Positions 43,726 through 53,041 are shown, numbered from the stretch's first letter. The stretch is 64,000 nucleotides of DNA from Minwuia sp048007105 (GCF_048007105.1 NZ_CP180352.1:992001-1056000), one strand, 5' to 3'. Numbers and translations: made by a program. Notes: generated by a model from the letters alone, not told the origin.

Positions 43726-45251
43726 GCGACGACCGCACACCCGTCATCGTCGGCGTGGGCCGGATCACGGACAAGGGCCGGCCGCTGGATCAACTGCCCG
43801 GTCCGATGGGCCTGCTTGAGATGGCGGCGGAGCGGGCCTTCGACGACGCCGGCCTGCTCCGGGCGAAGGCGGCCGGGCTGGACACCATCGCGCTGGTGAA
43901 GTGCTTCCGTGAATCGACCCCGAATTCGCCGGCTTCGCTGGCCCGCCGTCTCGGCGCGGACAAGGCGCAGGGCTGGCTGATGCCCGATGGCGGCAACGGC
44001 CCGCAATATCTGGTCAACCGCTACGCCGAGGCAATCGCGAAGGGCGAGAACGAACTGGTGCTGATCGCCGGCTGCGAGCCCAAGGACAGCGTCCGGCGGC
44101 TGAAGAAGGCCGGCCTCCCCATCGACTGGTCGGAAGGCCCGGACAACGAGGCCGAGTTCCTCGTGCCGGACGCGAAGATGTCGAACGGCTACGAACAGGC
44201 GCACGGCGTCTGGCTGGCCGCGACCGTCTACGCGATGATCGAGAACGGGCTGCGCCACCACTACGGCCGCACCATCGAGGATCACCAGCTGGCCATGGGG
44301 CGGCTGTTCGCGCGCTTCTCGGAGGTCGCCGCCCAAACCGACGGCGCCTGGTTTCCGCAGCGCCGGACGGCCGAGGAGATCGCCACGCCGACCGCCGACA
44401 ACCGGATGGTCAACTGGCCCTACACGAAGCTGATGAACGCCTTCAACAATGTCGATCAGTCGGCGGCCATCCTGATGACCTCGCTCGGCAAGGCGAAGAC
44501 CTGGGGTGTGCCGGCGGACCGGATCGTCTATCTGCACGGTTGCGCCGACGCCTTCGAGCCGATGCTGATCTCGGAGCGGCAGAACTACCATGCCTGCCCG
44601 GCGATCCGGGTGATGGGCGAGAAGGCGCTGGGCATGGCCGGGATCGGCATGGACGAGATCGACCATATCGACCTCTATTCCTGCTTTCCCTCGGCCGTCG
44701 AGGTGGCCTGCGACGAGTTGGGCATTGCGGCGGACGATCCGCGGCCGCTGACCGTCACGGGCGGGCTGCCCTATCACGGTGGGGCCGGGAACAACTACGT
44801 CACCACCTCCATCGCGGCGATGGTGGACAAGGTCCGCGGCGCGCCCGGCTCGAAGGGCCTGGTCACGGCCAATGGCGGCTATCTGACCAAGCACGCGGCC
44901 GGGATTTACTCCACCGACCCGTCGCCTGCGCATGACGGCAGCGGCTGGGCGCGGGAGAACCCGGCGGTCTATCAGGCTGAGCTGGACGCGTTGCCGGTCC
45001 CGCCGGTGGTGAAGGCGGCGGAAGGCGAAGCGGTGGTCGAGACCTACACGGTCGTCTTCGGCCGCGACGGCGCCCCGGCGGCTGGCATCCTGTTCGGCAG
45101 GCTGGGCGATGGGTCCGATCCGATGGCCCCACGCTTCGTCGCCAACACGCCGAAGGATCCGGACCTGCTGACCGCGATGACGCGGGAGGACTTCATCGGC
45201 CGAAGCGGGGCGGTGACGAATGCCGACCGGCTCAACGTCATGCGGTTCTGA
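43722..45251 (+). CDS. Thiolase-like protein (SCP2/acetyl-CoA acetyltransferase family) lacking the usual nucleophile
   Basis: A 509-residue thiolase-fold protein: VIVGVGRITDKGRP at the N-terminus, VTGGLPYHGGAGNNYVTTSI near 350 and ANGGYLTKHAAGIYS near 385. At the position where the catalytic Cys is expected, this protein reads LMPDGGNGPQYLVN, without cysteine, as in several acyl-CoA-linked relatives with altered function. It may therefore be a non-thiolytic aldolase or condensing-type homologue. It is coupled to the upstream repeat frame and in the same direction as the synthetase. Confidence 0.75.
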   Translation: MSDDRTPVIVGVGRITDKGRPLDQLPGPMGLLEMAAERAFDDAGLLRAKAAGLDTIALVKCFRESTPNSPASLARRLGADKAQGWLMPDGGNGPQYLVNRYAEAIAKGENELVLIAGCEPKDSVRRLKKAGLPIDWSEGPDNEAEFLVPDAKMSNGYEQAHGVWLAATVYAMIENGLRHHYGRTIEDHQLAMGRLFARFSEVAAQTDGAWFPQRRTAEEIATPTADNRMVNWPYTKLMNAFNNVDQSAAILMTSLGKAKTWGVPADRIVYLHGCADAFEPMLISERQNYHACPAIRVMGEKALGMAGIGMDEIDHIDLYSCFPSAVEVACDELGIAADDPRPLTVTGGLPYHGGAGNNYVTTSIAAMVDKVRGAPGSKGLVTANGGYLTKHAAGIYSTDPSPAHDGSGWARENPAVYQAELDALPVPPVVKAAEGEAVVETYTVVFGRDGAPAAGILFGRLGDGSDPMAPRFVANTPKDPDLLTAMTREDFIGRSGAVTNADRLNVMRF

Positions 45252-45265
45252 AGAATCCACCTGCC

Positions 45266-45350
45266 GTCCGCGGACGTGATCCGTGGACCTCGCGGCCGAG
45301 CCTGGCCGTGCCGTGCCGGCTTCAGCCTCAGGCCCCCGGGTCAGGCCCGG
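45266..45350. repeat. Palindromic repeat between the convergent thiolase and SDR genes
   Basis: GTCCGCGGACGTGATCCGTG starts at 45266 as an imperfect hairpin, and GCCCCCGGGTCAGGCCCGG follows near 45332. It belongs to the TGATCC-centred family. The rest of 45252-45447 holds no gene. Confidence 0.65.
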
Positions 45351-45447
45351 ACTTGACAGATGTGCTGAACGAGAAAGGGGCCGGCGTCGCCGCCAGCCCC
45401 TCCCGGTATTCCTTCTGAAGACGCCAGGCCGCAGCCCGGCGTTTTCC

Positions 45448-46368
45448 TCAGATCGGATCCCAGCTGAAGACGTCGCCCGAGCGCTCCAGTTCGAAGAAGC
45501 TCTTCTCCAGCGCCGGCATGCCGTGCTCGGCGATGGTTTCGGGCGTCCAGCCCTCGCCGCGGTGCACCGAGCGGATCGGGCGCGGCTGGCTGAAGAGATA
45601 GATCTCGTTCGAACGCACGCCGAAGATCTGGCCGGTGACGTGCTTGGACGCGTCGGATGCCAGGTAGACGGCCAGCGGCGCCTGCTGCGCCGGGGTCATG
45701 CGCTTGATCTTGTCCAGACGCGCCTGCTGTTCCGGCGTGTCCGAAGGGATGGTGCCGATCATGCGCGACCAGGCGAAGGGCGAGATGCAGTTGGAGCGCA
45801 CGTTGAAGCGGCCCATGTCCAGCGCGACGGACTTCGACAGCCCGGCGATGCCCAGCTTCGCGGCGGCGTAGTTGGCCTGCCCGAAATTGCCGATCAGGCC
45901 CGAAGTCGAGGTGAAATGGATCATCGAGCCGGAGTTCTGCTCGCGGAACAGCGGCGCGACCGAACGGGCGACGTTGAAGGAGCCCTTCAGGTGCACGGCC
46001 AGCACCATGTCCCAGTCGGGCTCGCTCATCTTGTGGAAGATGACGTCGCGCAGGATACCCGCATTGTTGACGATGCAGTCGACCCGGCCGAACGCGTCGG
46101 TCGCGGTCTTGATCATGTCCTCGGTGTCCTTGCGCTCGGAGACCGAACCGAAATGCGGAATGGCGGTGCCGCCGGCGTCCTCGATCTCGGCCACCACGTC
46201 GCGCGCCGGCTTCTCGTCGCCGCCGTCGCCGGACACCGAACCGCCGAGGTCGTTGACGACGACCTTGGCGCCGTGGGCCGCCATCAGCTTCGAAATCTCG
46301 CCGCCGATCGCGCCGCCGCCGCCAGTGACGACGCAGACCTTGCCCTCAAGCATCTTCTCGTTGCTCAT
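45448..46368 (-). CDS. Short-chain dehydrogenase of the MFE2 (17-beta-HSD4) group
   Basis: A 306-residue SDR. VCVVTGGGGAIGGEISKLMA binds the cofactor, VNDLGGSVSGDGGDEKPARD is the insertion seen in MFE2-type hydroxyacyl-CoA dehydrogenases, NNAG is present, and the Ser-Tyr-Lys triad is SGLIGNFGQANYAAAKLGI. It would oxidise 3-hydroxyacyl-CoA. The C-terminal extension (FFELERSGDVFSWDPI) is typical of this branch. It runs in the same direction as the zinc alcohol dehydrogenase and 46 bp from it. Together with the thiolase-like gene it fits the third and fourth steps of beta-oxidation. Confidence 0.85.
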   Translation of the reverse strand: MSNEKMLEGKVCVVTGGGGAIGGEISKLMAAHGAKVVVNDLGGSVSGDGGDEKPARDVVAEIEDAGGTAIPHFGSVSERKDTEDMIKTATDAFGRVDCIVNNAGILRDVIFHKMSEPDWDMVLAVHLKGSFNVARSVAPLFREQNSGSMIHFTSTSGLIGNFGQANYAAAKLGIAGLSKSVALDMGRFNVRSNCISPFAWSRMIGTIPSDTPEQQARLDKIKRMTPAQQAPLAVYLASDASKHVTGQIFGVRSNEIYLFSQPRPIRSVHRGEGWTPETIAEHGMPALEKSFFELERSGDVFSWDPI

Positions 46369-46414
46369 GCTCTTCTCTCTCCCCAGTAGGTAATTCTCTG
46401 GCGCCGCGCCGCCG

Positions 46415-47467
46415 TCAGGGCGTCAGCACCACGCGGCCGACGATCTTGCCGGCCCGCAGGTCCTCCAGCGTGTCCCAGGCAGCGTCCAGCGGCCGCTCCT
46501 TGACCGGCAGCGGCGGCACCTTGCCCGCCTTCACCAGATCCATCAGCTCCGCCATCTCGGCCGGGCTGCCGACCATGGACCCGCGCACGGTGATGTTCTT
46601 GAAGGCGAACAGCGGCACGGGAATGGTCATTGCGCCCCCGAACAGGCCGACGATCGCCAGAACGCCGCTCGGACCGAGATTCATGACGCCGAAGGTCGCC
46701 GTCTTGTCAGAGCCGACGAAGTCGACCGCGCCCGGCAGACCGCCGCCGGTCAGCTTCATGACTTCCTTGCGGGTCGCGCCGTCGGACGGATCGAAGACGT
46801 GGTCCGCGCCGGCCGCCTTAGCAGCTTCCAGCTTTGCCGGGTCGATGTCGAAAACCACCGTCTTGGCCTTGAAGACGGCCTTGGCGATCATCAGGCCGGC
46901 CATGCCGACGCCGCCCGCGCCAATGATGCCGACATAACCGCCGCGCTCGGCGGCCTCACGGACCTTCATCAGTGCGCCATAGGCGGTGATGCCGGAGCAG
47001 GCGTAGGTCGCCGCCAGTCCGGTCGGGACGTCGCCGTAGTCATAGAGGAACTGCTCGTCCGGGCACATGACGTGGTCGGAGTAGCCGCCGTCGACCTGGA
47101 CGCCCAGATTGCGCGGCGTTGCGCAAAGCTGGGTGTTGCCGCCCTTGCAGACGTCGCACTCCATGCAACCGATCCAGGGGTAGACGATCCGCTTGTCGCC
47201 GACTTTCGCGGTGGTGACATCCGGGCCGACCGCCGCGACCTCGCCGACGATCTCGTGGCCGAGCGTGAAGGGCAGCTTCCGGCCGCGGGTGACGTCGGCC
47301 TTGTTGCCGCCGCCCATGTCGAAATGGCCTTCATGCAGGTGGATGTCCGAATGGCAGACGCCGCAGGCTTCGATCCGCACGAGGACCTCCTTGCCCTTCG
47401 GCTGCGGGTTCTCGTAGGTGAATTCCTTCAGCGGCGCGCCGTATTCGTCGAACTGCATGCTGCGCAT
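46415..47467 (-). CDS. Zinc-dependent alcohol dehydrogenase
   Basis: A 350-residue MDR enzyme with both zinc sites. Catalytic ligands are in EACGVCHSDIHLHEGHF and TLGHEIVGEV. Structural zinc is in GCMECDVCKGGNTQLC. The Rossmann fold shows YVGIIGAGGVGMAGLMIAKA near residue 178. It oxidises an alcohol with NAD+ in the cytoplasm. The Asp/Glu-like specificity residue after the Rossmann loop is VVFDIDPAKL, which favours NAD over NADP. Its place between the SDR and liv genes suggests a role in the same catabolic pathway. Confidence 0.85.
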   Translation of the reverse strand: MRSMQFDEYGAPLKEFTYENPQPKGKEVLVRIEACGVCHSDIHLHEGHFDMGGGNKADVTRGRKLPFTLGHEIVGEVAAVGPDVTTAKVGDKRIVYPWIGCMECDVCKGGNTQLCATPRNLGVQVDGGYSDHVMCPDEQFLYDYGDVPTGLAATYACSGITAYGALMKVREAAERGGYVGIIGAGGVGMAGLMIAKAVFKAKTVVFDIDPAKLEAAKAAGADHVFDPSDGATRKEVMKLTGGGLPGAVDFVGSDKTATFGVMNLGPSGVLAIVGLFGGAMTIPVPLFAFKNITVRGSMVGSPAEMAELMDLVKAGKVPPLPVKERPLDAAWDTLEDLRAGKIVGRVVLTP

Positions 47468-47578
47468 GTCTTGAGCCTCCCCTCAGTCGCGACTTGGATA
47501 TGGGCGGGTACACTAAGCCTGCCGTTGCGGAGCCACAACCATTGGCGCGTTGCACGGTTTCCGGGTACGCATGACTGC

Positions 47579-47606
47579 TTGACGACTTGTGCAACGCTGC
47601 TAATAA
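47579..47606 (+). promoter_or_regulatory. Candidate promoter of the liv operon
   Basis: TTGACG (47579-47584) and TAATAA (47601-47606) lie 16 bp apart, 113 bp before livG. GTTGCAC (47549-47555) and GTGCAAC (47589-47595) form a distant inverted pair, one arm inside the spacer, which may bind a regulator. The remaining 252-bp gap shows no other feature. Confidence 0.5.
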
Positions 47607-47719
47607 GAGCGACACAGGGAAGCATACCCGGCAGTAAAAAACATGTACCGGGGTCGAAAAGGGGAGGTCGCCTTGCACCACAGGTGTATGCGATCCGTCC
47701 GCGCGTCCGAGGGCGCGCG

Positions 47720-48490
47720 ATGACGGCTGATATTCTGGAAGTCGACAACGTCCATGTCAGGTTCGGCGGCATCGTCGCGCTGGACGGTGTGTCGTTCACC
47801 ATGCCGACCGGCAAGATTGTCGGTCTGATCGGACCGAACGGCGCCGGCAAGACCACGCTGTTCAATTGTCTCAGCCGTCTGTACGTCCCGACCGAGGGCG
47901 ATATCCGGTTCAAGGGCGAGACAATTCTGGAAAGCCCGCCGCATCACATTGCGGAGATCGGTATCGGGCGCACGTTCCAGAACCTGGCGCTGTTCTCGAC
48001 CATGACGGTCCTGGAGAACGTCATGGTGGGCGGGCACTCGACGACGAAGAGCGACTTCATCTCCAACGCGCTGCGCCTGCCGGCGCGGGGCCGCGAGGAG
48101 AAGGAGCTGCGGGAACGCTCGGGCGCGCTGATCGAGTATCTGGGCCTGGGCAATGTCGCCCATTCCATCGTCGGCGGCCTGCCGTTCGGTACGCAGAAGC
48201 GCGTCGAACTGGCCCGCGCGCTGGCGTCCAGCCCCGAGCTGCTGCTCATGGACGAGCCGGCCGGCGGTCTGAACCATGACGAACTCGACGAACTGGGCGC
48301 GGTGATCCAGCAGCTGCGCGACGACCGCGGCATCACCGTGCTGCTGGTCGAGCATCACATGGGCCTGGTGATGAGCATTTCCGACAAGGTCGTGGCCATC
48401 GATTTCGGCCGCAAGATCTCGGAAGGCACCACCGAAGAGGTCCAGAACGATCCGGAAGTGATCCGGGCCTATCTGGGGACGGGGCACTGA
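47720..48490 (+). CDS. livG: Branched-chain amino acid-type ABC transporter ATPase LivG
   Basis: A 256-residue ATPase. Walker A is GPNGAGKTTLF near residue 37, the signature region GTQKRVELARALASSPELLL near 155, Walker B ends LLLMDEPAGG, and the switch His is in VLLVEHHMGLV. Start ATG 47720. It energises import with LivF and is coupled to livF by a one-base TGATG overlap. LivG-type operons also import aromatic acids or fatty acid-like compounds, so the amino acid assignment is not certain. Confidence 0.85.
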   Translation: MTADILEVDNVHVRFGGIVALDGVSFTMPTGKIVGLIGPNGAGKTTLFNCLSRLYVPTEGDIRFKGETILESPPHHIAEIGIGRTFQNLALFSTMTVLENVMVGGHSTTKSDFISNALRLPARGREEKELRERSGALIEYLGLGNVAHSIVGGLPFGTQKRVELARALASSPELLLMDEPAGGLNHDELDELGAVIQQLRDDRGITVLLVEHHMGLVMSISDKVVAIDFGRKISEGTTEEVQNDPEVIRAYLGTGH

Positions 48491-49200
48491 TGGCTATTCT
48501 CGAAGTCAAGGGCCTGAAGGCCTACTACGGACAGATCGAGGCCCTGCACGGCATCGATTTCACCCTGGAGGAAGGCGAGATCACGGCCGTGCTGGGCGCC
48601 AACGGCGCCGGCAAGACCACCAGCCTCCGCTCGATCTGCGGCATGGTCCGCACCGAGGGCTCGATCGTCGTCGAGGGCGAGAACGTCGCCGGCATGTCGA
48701 CGGAGAAGATCGTTTCCCGCCACCGCATCGCGCACGTCCCGGAAGGCCGCGGCACCTTCGTCCGCGTCACCACCGAGGAAAATCTCCGCCTCGGCGCCTT
48801 CACGCGCCGCGACAAGGAGATCGAGCAGGACTACGAGCGGGTCTACCATTACTTCCCGCGCCTGAAGGAGCGCCGCAACCAGCAGGCCGGCACGCTGTCG
48901 GGCGGCGAGCAGCAGATGCTGGCCGTCGGCCGCGCGCTGATGCTGCGGCCGAAGATCATGCTGCTGGACGAGCCGTCCTTCGGCCTCGCCCCGATCATCA
49001 CCGAGGAACTGTTCAAGATCCTGGGCACGATCAACCGGGAAGAAGGCGTGAGCATGCTCGTGGTCGAGCAGAACGCCAACCTGGCGCTGGATATCTCGAA
49101 GCGGGCCTACCTGCTGGAAACCGGCAACATCGCGATGACCGGCCCGGCGGACGAGATCATGAACGACGAGCAGGTACGCAAGTCGTACCTCGGCTACTGA
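48490..49200 (+). CDS. livF: Branched-chain amino acid-type ABC transporter ATPase LivF
   Basis: A 236-residue ATPase with Walker A GANGAGKTTSLRS near residue 38, signature LSGGEQQMLAVGRALM near 137, and Walker B IMLLDEPSFGLAP. It is shorter than LivG and overlaps it by one base. It pairs with LivG on the cytoplasmic side of the permeases. It is followed 12 bp later by livH. Confidence 0.85.
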   Translation: MAILEVKGLKAYYGQIEALHGIDFTLEEGEITAVLGANGAGKTTSLRSICGMVRTEGSIVVEGENVAGMSTEKIVSRHRIAHVPEGRGTFVRVTTEENLRLGAFTRRDKEIEQDYERVYHYFPRLKERRNQQAGTLSGGEQQMLAVGRALMLRPKIMLLDEPSFGLAPIITEELFKILGTINREEGVSMLVVEQNANLALDISKRAYLLETGNIAMTGPADEIMNDEQVRKSYLGY

Positions 49201-49212
49201 GGAAAGAGGCAC

Positions 49213-50088
49213 ATGGAGCTTTTCATCGAGCAGACCCTGAGCGGCCTCGCGAGCGGTGCGATCTACGCCTGCCTGGCTCTCGCCGTGGTCATGATCTATC
49301 AGGCCATCGACCACTTCAATTTCGCCCAGGGCGAGATGGCGATGTTCTCGACCTATATCGCCTGGTGGCTGATCGCCGTCGCCGGCATGCCCTTCGTGGC
49401 GGCCTTCTTCATCTGTATCGTGGTGTCGCTGGTTGGCGGCTTCTTCGTCGAACGGATCGTCTTCGCACCGATCGCCGATGCGCCGGTGCTGAGCCACATC
49501 ATCGTCTTCATCGCGCTGTTCTCCATCTTCAACTCGATGGCGGGCTTCCTCTTCGACTTCACGCCGAAGAAGTTCCCGACCCCGTTCGGGCATGAGGCGC
49601 TGATCGACGGCGTGCCGCTCAGCGCGCACAGGGCCGGCATGGTGGCGGTGACGCTGATCATGCTCGGCGTGATCTACGCCTTCTTCCGCTACACGCCGAT
49701 CGGTCTGGCCATGCGCGCCTCGGCCGCCGCGCCGGATTCGGCGCGGCTGGTGGGCATCAACGTGAAGTTCATGCTGTCGCTCGGCTGGGGCCTGGCCGCC
49801 GCCATCGGCGCCGTCGCCGGCATGCTGATCGCGCCGATCACCTTCCTGACGCCCGACATGATGCTGGGCACGCTGCTCTACGGCTTTGCCGGAGCGGTGG
49901 TCGGCGGGCTGACCAGCCCGTTCGGCGCCGTCGTCGGCGGGTTCCTGGTGGGCGTCATCGAGAACTGGATGGGCACCTTCGTCGTCGGCAGCCAGCTGAA
50001 GCTGACCGTCGCGCTGGTGCTGATCATCGCCGTTCTGCTGGTCAAGCCGGCGGGCCTGTTCGGCCGGCAAGTCGTGAAGAGGGTCTGA
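49213..50088 (+). CDS. livH: Branched-chain amino acid-type ABC permease LivH
   Basis: A 291-residue inner-membrane permease with about eight helices. LSGLASGAIYACLALAVVMI near the start and TPIGLAMRASAAAPDSARLV in the cytoplasmic loop match the LivH family, where the loop contacts the ATPase. It forms the pore with LivM. It is separated from livM by four bases. Confidence 0.85.
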   Translation: MELFIEQTLSGLASGAIYACLALAVVMIYQAIDHFNFAQGEMAMFSTYIAWWLIAVAGMPFVAAFFICIVVSLVGGFFVERIVFAPIADAPVLSHIIVFIALFSIFNSMAGFLFDFTPKKFPTPFGHEALIDGVPLSAHRAGMVAVTLIMLGVIYAFFRYTPIGLAMRASAAAPDSARLVGINVKFMLSLGWGLAAAIGAVAGMLIAPITFLTPDMMLGTLLYGFAGAVVGGLTSPFGAVVGGFLVGVIENWMGTFVVGSQLKLTVALVLIIAVLLVKPAGLFGRQVVKRV

Positions 50089-50092
50089 GGCC

Positions 50093-51187
50093 ATGGCGAC
50101 CACCGATTACGCCGGATCGCTTCCGGCCTTCCTGCGCGAGAACCCCAAGAACCGCGTATTCGTCTTCGGCGTGCGGCTGCCGCTGCTGGAGAAGATCCTG
50201 CTCTGGTTCGGCCTCGTCGTGGTCATCGCGCTGCCGATCTTCTTCGACGGCTACGAGATCTACGAGTTCTCGAAGATCCTGATGTATGCGCTGGCGGTGC
50301 TGGGGCTGAACATCCTGACCGGCTTCAACGGACAGTTCTCGCTGGGTCACAGCGCCTTCTTCGCGGTCGGCGCCTACACCACGGCGATCCTGATGGACCA
50401 GTTCGGCATGCCCTACTGGACCACCATCGCCCCGGCCGCGGCCGTCTGCTTCATCTCGGGCTTCCTGTTCGGCCTGCCGGCGCTGCGGCTTGAGGGGCTG
50501 TTCCTGGCGCTGGCCACCTTCGCGCTGGCCATCGCGACGCCGCAGATCCTGAAGTTCGACGGGCTGGCGCCGCTGACCGGCGGCGTGCAGGGCATCGTGC
50601 TCGACACGCCCTATCCGCCGGCCTGGATCGACGGCATCGCCAAGTCCCTGACCGGTCAGGAGCTGTCCGTGGACCGCTGGAAGTACATCTTCACCGCGAT
50701 CGTCGTGGTGATCATGTTCTGGCTGGCCCAGAACATGATCCGTTCCCGCACCGGGCGCGCGCTGATCGCGATCCGCGACAACCCGCTGTCGGCGAAGACC
50801 ATGGGCATCAACACCGCGATGTTCAAATCGGCCTGCTTCGGCGTCAGCGCCATGTTCACCGGCGTCGCCGGTTCGCTGTTCGCGATCATGGACGAATACC
50901 TGGCCCCCGAGAGCTTCACCTTCGCCGAGGCGATCAAGTTCCTGGTCGGCGGCGTCGTGGGCGGCATCGCCAGCCTGTTCGGCGCGGTGTTCGGCGGTGC
51001 GTTCGTGCTCTACGTGCCGAACTTCTCCGACTCCATCGCGGCGTTGCTGGAAAGCTTCATCGCAAATCCGCAGGGTCTGTCCTGGACGGTCTACGGTCTT
51101 TTCCTGATCTTCGCCGTCTACGTCATGCCGATGGGACTGACAGGTCTCGTTCAGATTCTGGTGCGCAAGATCGGAGTCCGGCGCTAG
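50093..51187 (+). CDS. livM: Branched-chain amino acid-type ABC permease LivM
   Basis: A 364-residue permease with about ten helices. YALAVLGLNILTGFNGQFSL and GHSAFFAVGAYTTA are the LivM signature, and the ATPase-contact loop is TGRALIAIRDNPLSAKTMGI. An N-terminal extension of about 40 residues precedes the first helix. It partners LivH. Confidence 0.85.
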   Translation: MATTDYAGSLPAFLRENPKNRVFVFGVRLPLLEKILLWFGLVVVIALPIFFDGYEIYEFSKILMYALAVLGLNILTGFNGQFSLGHSAFFAVGAYTTAILMDQFGMPYWTTIAPAAAVCFISGFLFGLPALRLEGLFLALATFALAIATPQILKFDGLAPLTGGVQGIVLDTPYPPAWIDGIAKSLTGQELSVDRWKYIFTAIVVVIMFWLAQNMIRSRTGRALIAIRDNPLSAKTMGINTAMFKSACFGVSAMFTGVAGSLFAIMDEYLAPESFTFAEAIKFLVGGVVGGIASLFGAVFGGAFVLYVPNFSDSIAALLESFIANPQGLSWTVYGLFLIFAVYVMPMGLTGLVQILVRKIGVRR

Positions 51188-51273
51188 ACTGCCACTCAAC
51201 AAACCCGGCCGGACCCAAGGGGCAAGGAGAGCCGGGAGCAACATGAAAGCCCGACGAAACAGAGGAGATTAGA

Positions 51274-52494
51274 ATGAAATCTGCTACCAAGAGCCTGATT
51301 GCCGCCGCGGCCATTGCCGTGGTGGCGACCGGCGTCGCCGAGGCCCGAAATGCCCCGGGCGTGACCGACACCGAAATCAAGATCGGCAACACCAACCCGT
51401 ATTCGGGCCCGGCCGCGGCCTACAGCTCGAGCGGCAAGTCGATCAATGCCTGCTTCGACAAGGTGAACGCCGAGGGCGGCATCAACGGCCGCAAGATCAA
51501 CTTCATCTCGGTGGACGACGGCTACAGCCCGCCGCGCACCGTGGAACAGACCCGCAAGCTGGTCGAGCGCGAGAACGTCGCCTTCATGTACCAGGGCCTG
51601 GGCACGCCGACCAACTCGGCCGTGCACGCCTACCTGAACAAGAAGAAGGTGCCGCAGCTGTTCGTGGCGACCGGCGCCACCAAGTGGGGCGACCCGCAGA
51701 ACTTCCCGTGGACCATGGGCTGGCAGCCGAACTACCAGTCCGAGGGCGTCGTCTATGCGCGCTACATCCTCGAGACCGTCGACGATCCGAAGGTCGCCGT
51801 CCTCTACCAGAACGACGACTACGGCAAGGACTACCTCCACGGCATGGAGATCGGTTTCGGTGACAAGGCCGACGAGATCATCGTGGCCAAGGAGTCCTAT
51901 GAGGTCACCGACCCGACCATCGAGTCGCAGGTCGTGAACCTGGCCGCTTCGGGCGCGAACGTGTTCTACAACGTGACCACGCCGAAGTTCGCCGCGCAGG
52001 CCATCACCAAGATCGCCGAAATCGACTGGAACCCGCTGCACGTCCTGAACTCGGTGTCGAACTCGATCGGCTCGGTCATGTCCAAGGCCGGCTTCGACAA
52101 GTCCCAGAACATCATCTCGGCATTCTACCTCAAAGACCCGACCGATCCGGCCTGGGCGGACGATGCCGAGAAGAAGGAGTGGGAAGCCTTCATGGACCAG
52201 CACTTCCCGGATGGCGACAAGACCGACGCCTTCACGGCCTATGGCTGGTCCGTCTGCAACACCATGGTGCAGGTCCTGAACCAGGCCGGCGACGATCTCA
52301 GCCGCGAGAACATCATGGCTCAGGCCGCGAACCTGAAGGACTATCGCGCGCCGATGCTCCTGCCGGGGATCGTGGTCAATACCGGCCCGAACGACTTCTT
52401 CCCGATCGAACAGTGGCAGCTTGTCGAGTTCGAGGGCGAGTCGTGGAAGCGCTTCGGCCCTGTCATCGACGGCGCCATCGGCTCCGGTTCCTGA
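51274..52494 (+). CDS. livK: Periplasmic substrate-binding protein of the liv system
   Basis: A 406-residue type I periplasmic binding protein. A signal peptide (MKSATKSLIAAAAIAVVATG) ends VAEA near residue 24, followed by VTDTEIKIGNTNPYSGPAAA and two Rossmann-like lobes. AGGAGATTAGA precedes the ATG. Ligand is unknown; the size and gene neighbours would also allow an aromatic or branched acid. It follows livM by 86 bp and is terminated by a strong hairpin, so it probably has a higher expression level than the permeases. Confidence 0.85.
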   Translation: MKSATKSLIAAAAIAVVATGVAEARNAPGVTDTEIKIGNTNPYSGPAAAYSSSGKSINACFDKVNAEGGINGRKINFISVDDGYSPPRTVEQTRKLVERENVAFMYQGLGTPTNSAVHAYLNKKKVPQLFVATGATKWGDPQNFPWTMGWQPNYQSEGVVYARYILETVDDPKVAVLYQNDDYGKDYLHGMEIGFGDKADEIIVAKESYEVTDPTIESQVVNLAASGANVFYNVTTPKFAAQAITKIAEIDWNPLHVLNSVSNSIGSVMSKAGFDKSQNIISAFYLKDPTDPAWADDAEKKEWEAFMDQHFPDGDKTDAFTAYGWSVCNTMVQVLNQAGDDLSRENIMAQAANLKDYRAPMLLPGIVVNTGPNDFFPIEQWQLVEFEGESWKRFGPVIDGAIGSGS

Positions 52495-52520
52495 TCGAAC
52501 CGATCGAAGCCTGAATATCG

Positions 52521-52554
52521 GGGCCGCCGGTTGATCCGGCGGCCCTTTTTCTTT
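52521..52554 (+). terminator. Intrinsic terminator of the liv operon
   Basis: GGGCCGCCGG (52521-52530) and CCGGCGGCCC (52536-52545) pair perfectly around TTGAT, followed by TTTTTCTTT. It lies 26 bp after the binding-protein stop. Confidence 0.9.
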
Positions 52555-52607
52555 GCGCCTTCCGCCAACCGCTTTCCCTTTGGCGGCGAATGGTGCTGAA
52601 TAGGATC

Positions 52608-53033
52608 ATGTCCGCAGACGCGACATTCGACGAGGACGGCCGTTATGTGGCCGTCACCGACGGCTTTACCGTCCGGGTGAAGCCTGTCTACCTGCCGCGC
52701 CAGTCCGATCCGGCGGCGGGCCGTTATGTCTGGGCCTACGAGATCACCATCGAGAACAGGTCCGACACGACCGCGCAGCTGATCAGCCGCTACTGGCGCA
52801 TCACCGACGGCAATGGCCGCGTCGAGGAAGTCGAGGGTCCCGGCGTGGTCGGCGAGCAGCCCGTCCTGAACCCGGGCGAGAGCCACAGCTACGCCAGCGG
52901 CTGTCCGCTGCCGACGCCGAGCGGCATCATGGCGGGCCACTACGAGATGGTCTCCGCGGAAGGCGAGCCCTTCCGCATCGAGGTGCCGGCCTTTTCGCTC
53001 GACCTGCCGGACGGCGGCCGGGCGCTGAACTGA
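52608..53033 (+). CDS. apaG: ApaG-domain protein (DUF525)
   Basis: A 141-residue protein; ATG 52608 is used since the ApaG core begins soon after, at VRVKPVYLPRQSD. The conserved EITIENRSDTTAQLISRYW and GIMAGHYEMV segments match the fibronectin-type ApaG fold. In other bacteria apaG is linked to divalent metal and oxidative stress tolerance, but biochemical function is unclear. It is followed eight bases later by trkH. Confidence 0.85.
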   Translation: MSADATFDEDGRYVAVTDGFTVRVKPVYLPRQSDPAAGRYVWAYEITIENRSDTTAQLISRYWRITDGNGRVEEVEGPGVVGEQPVLNPGESHSYASGCPLPTPSGIMAGHYEMVSAEGEPFRIEVPAFSLDLPDGGRALN

Positions 53034-53041
53034 GGGGCGGC

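Noticed and set aside
47720..52494. Firm claim that the liv system imports branched-chain amino acids
   Set aside because: The operon sits among acyl-CoA catabolic genes, and this transporter class also imports aromatic and fatty-acid-like compounds. The gene symbols denote the family only.
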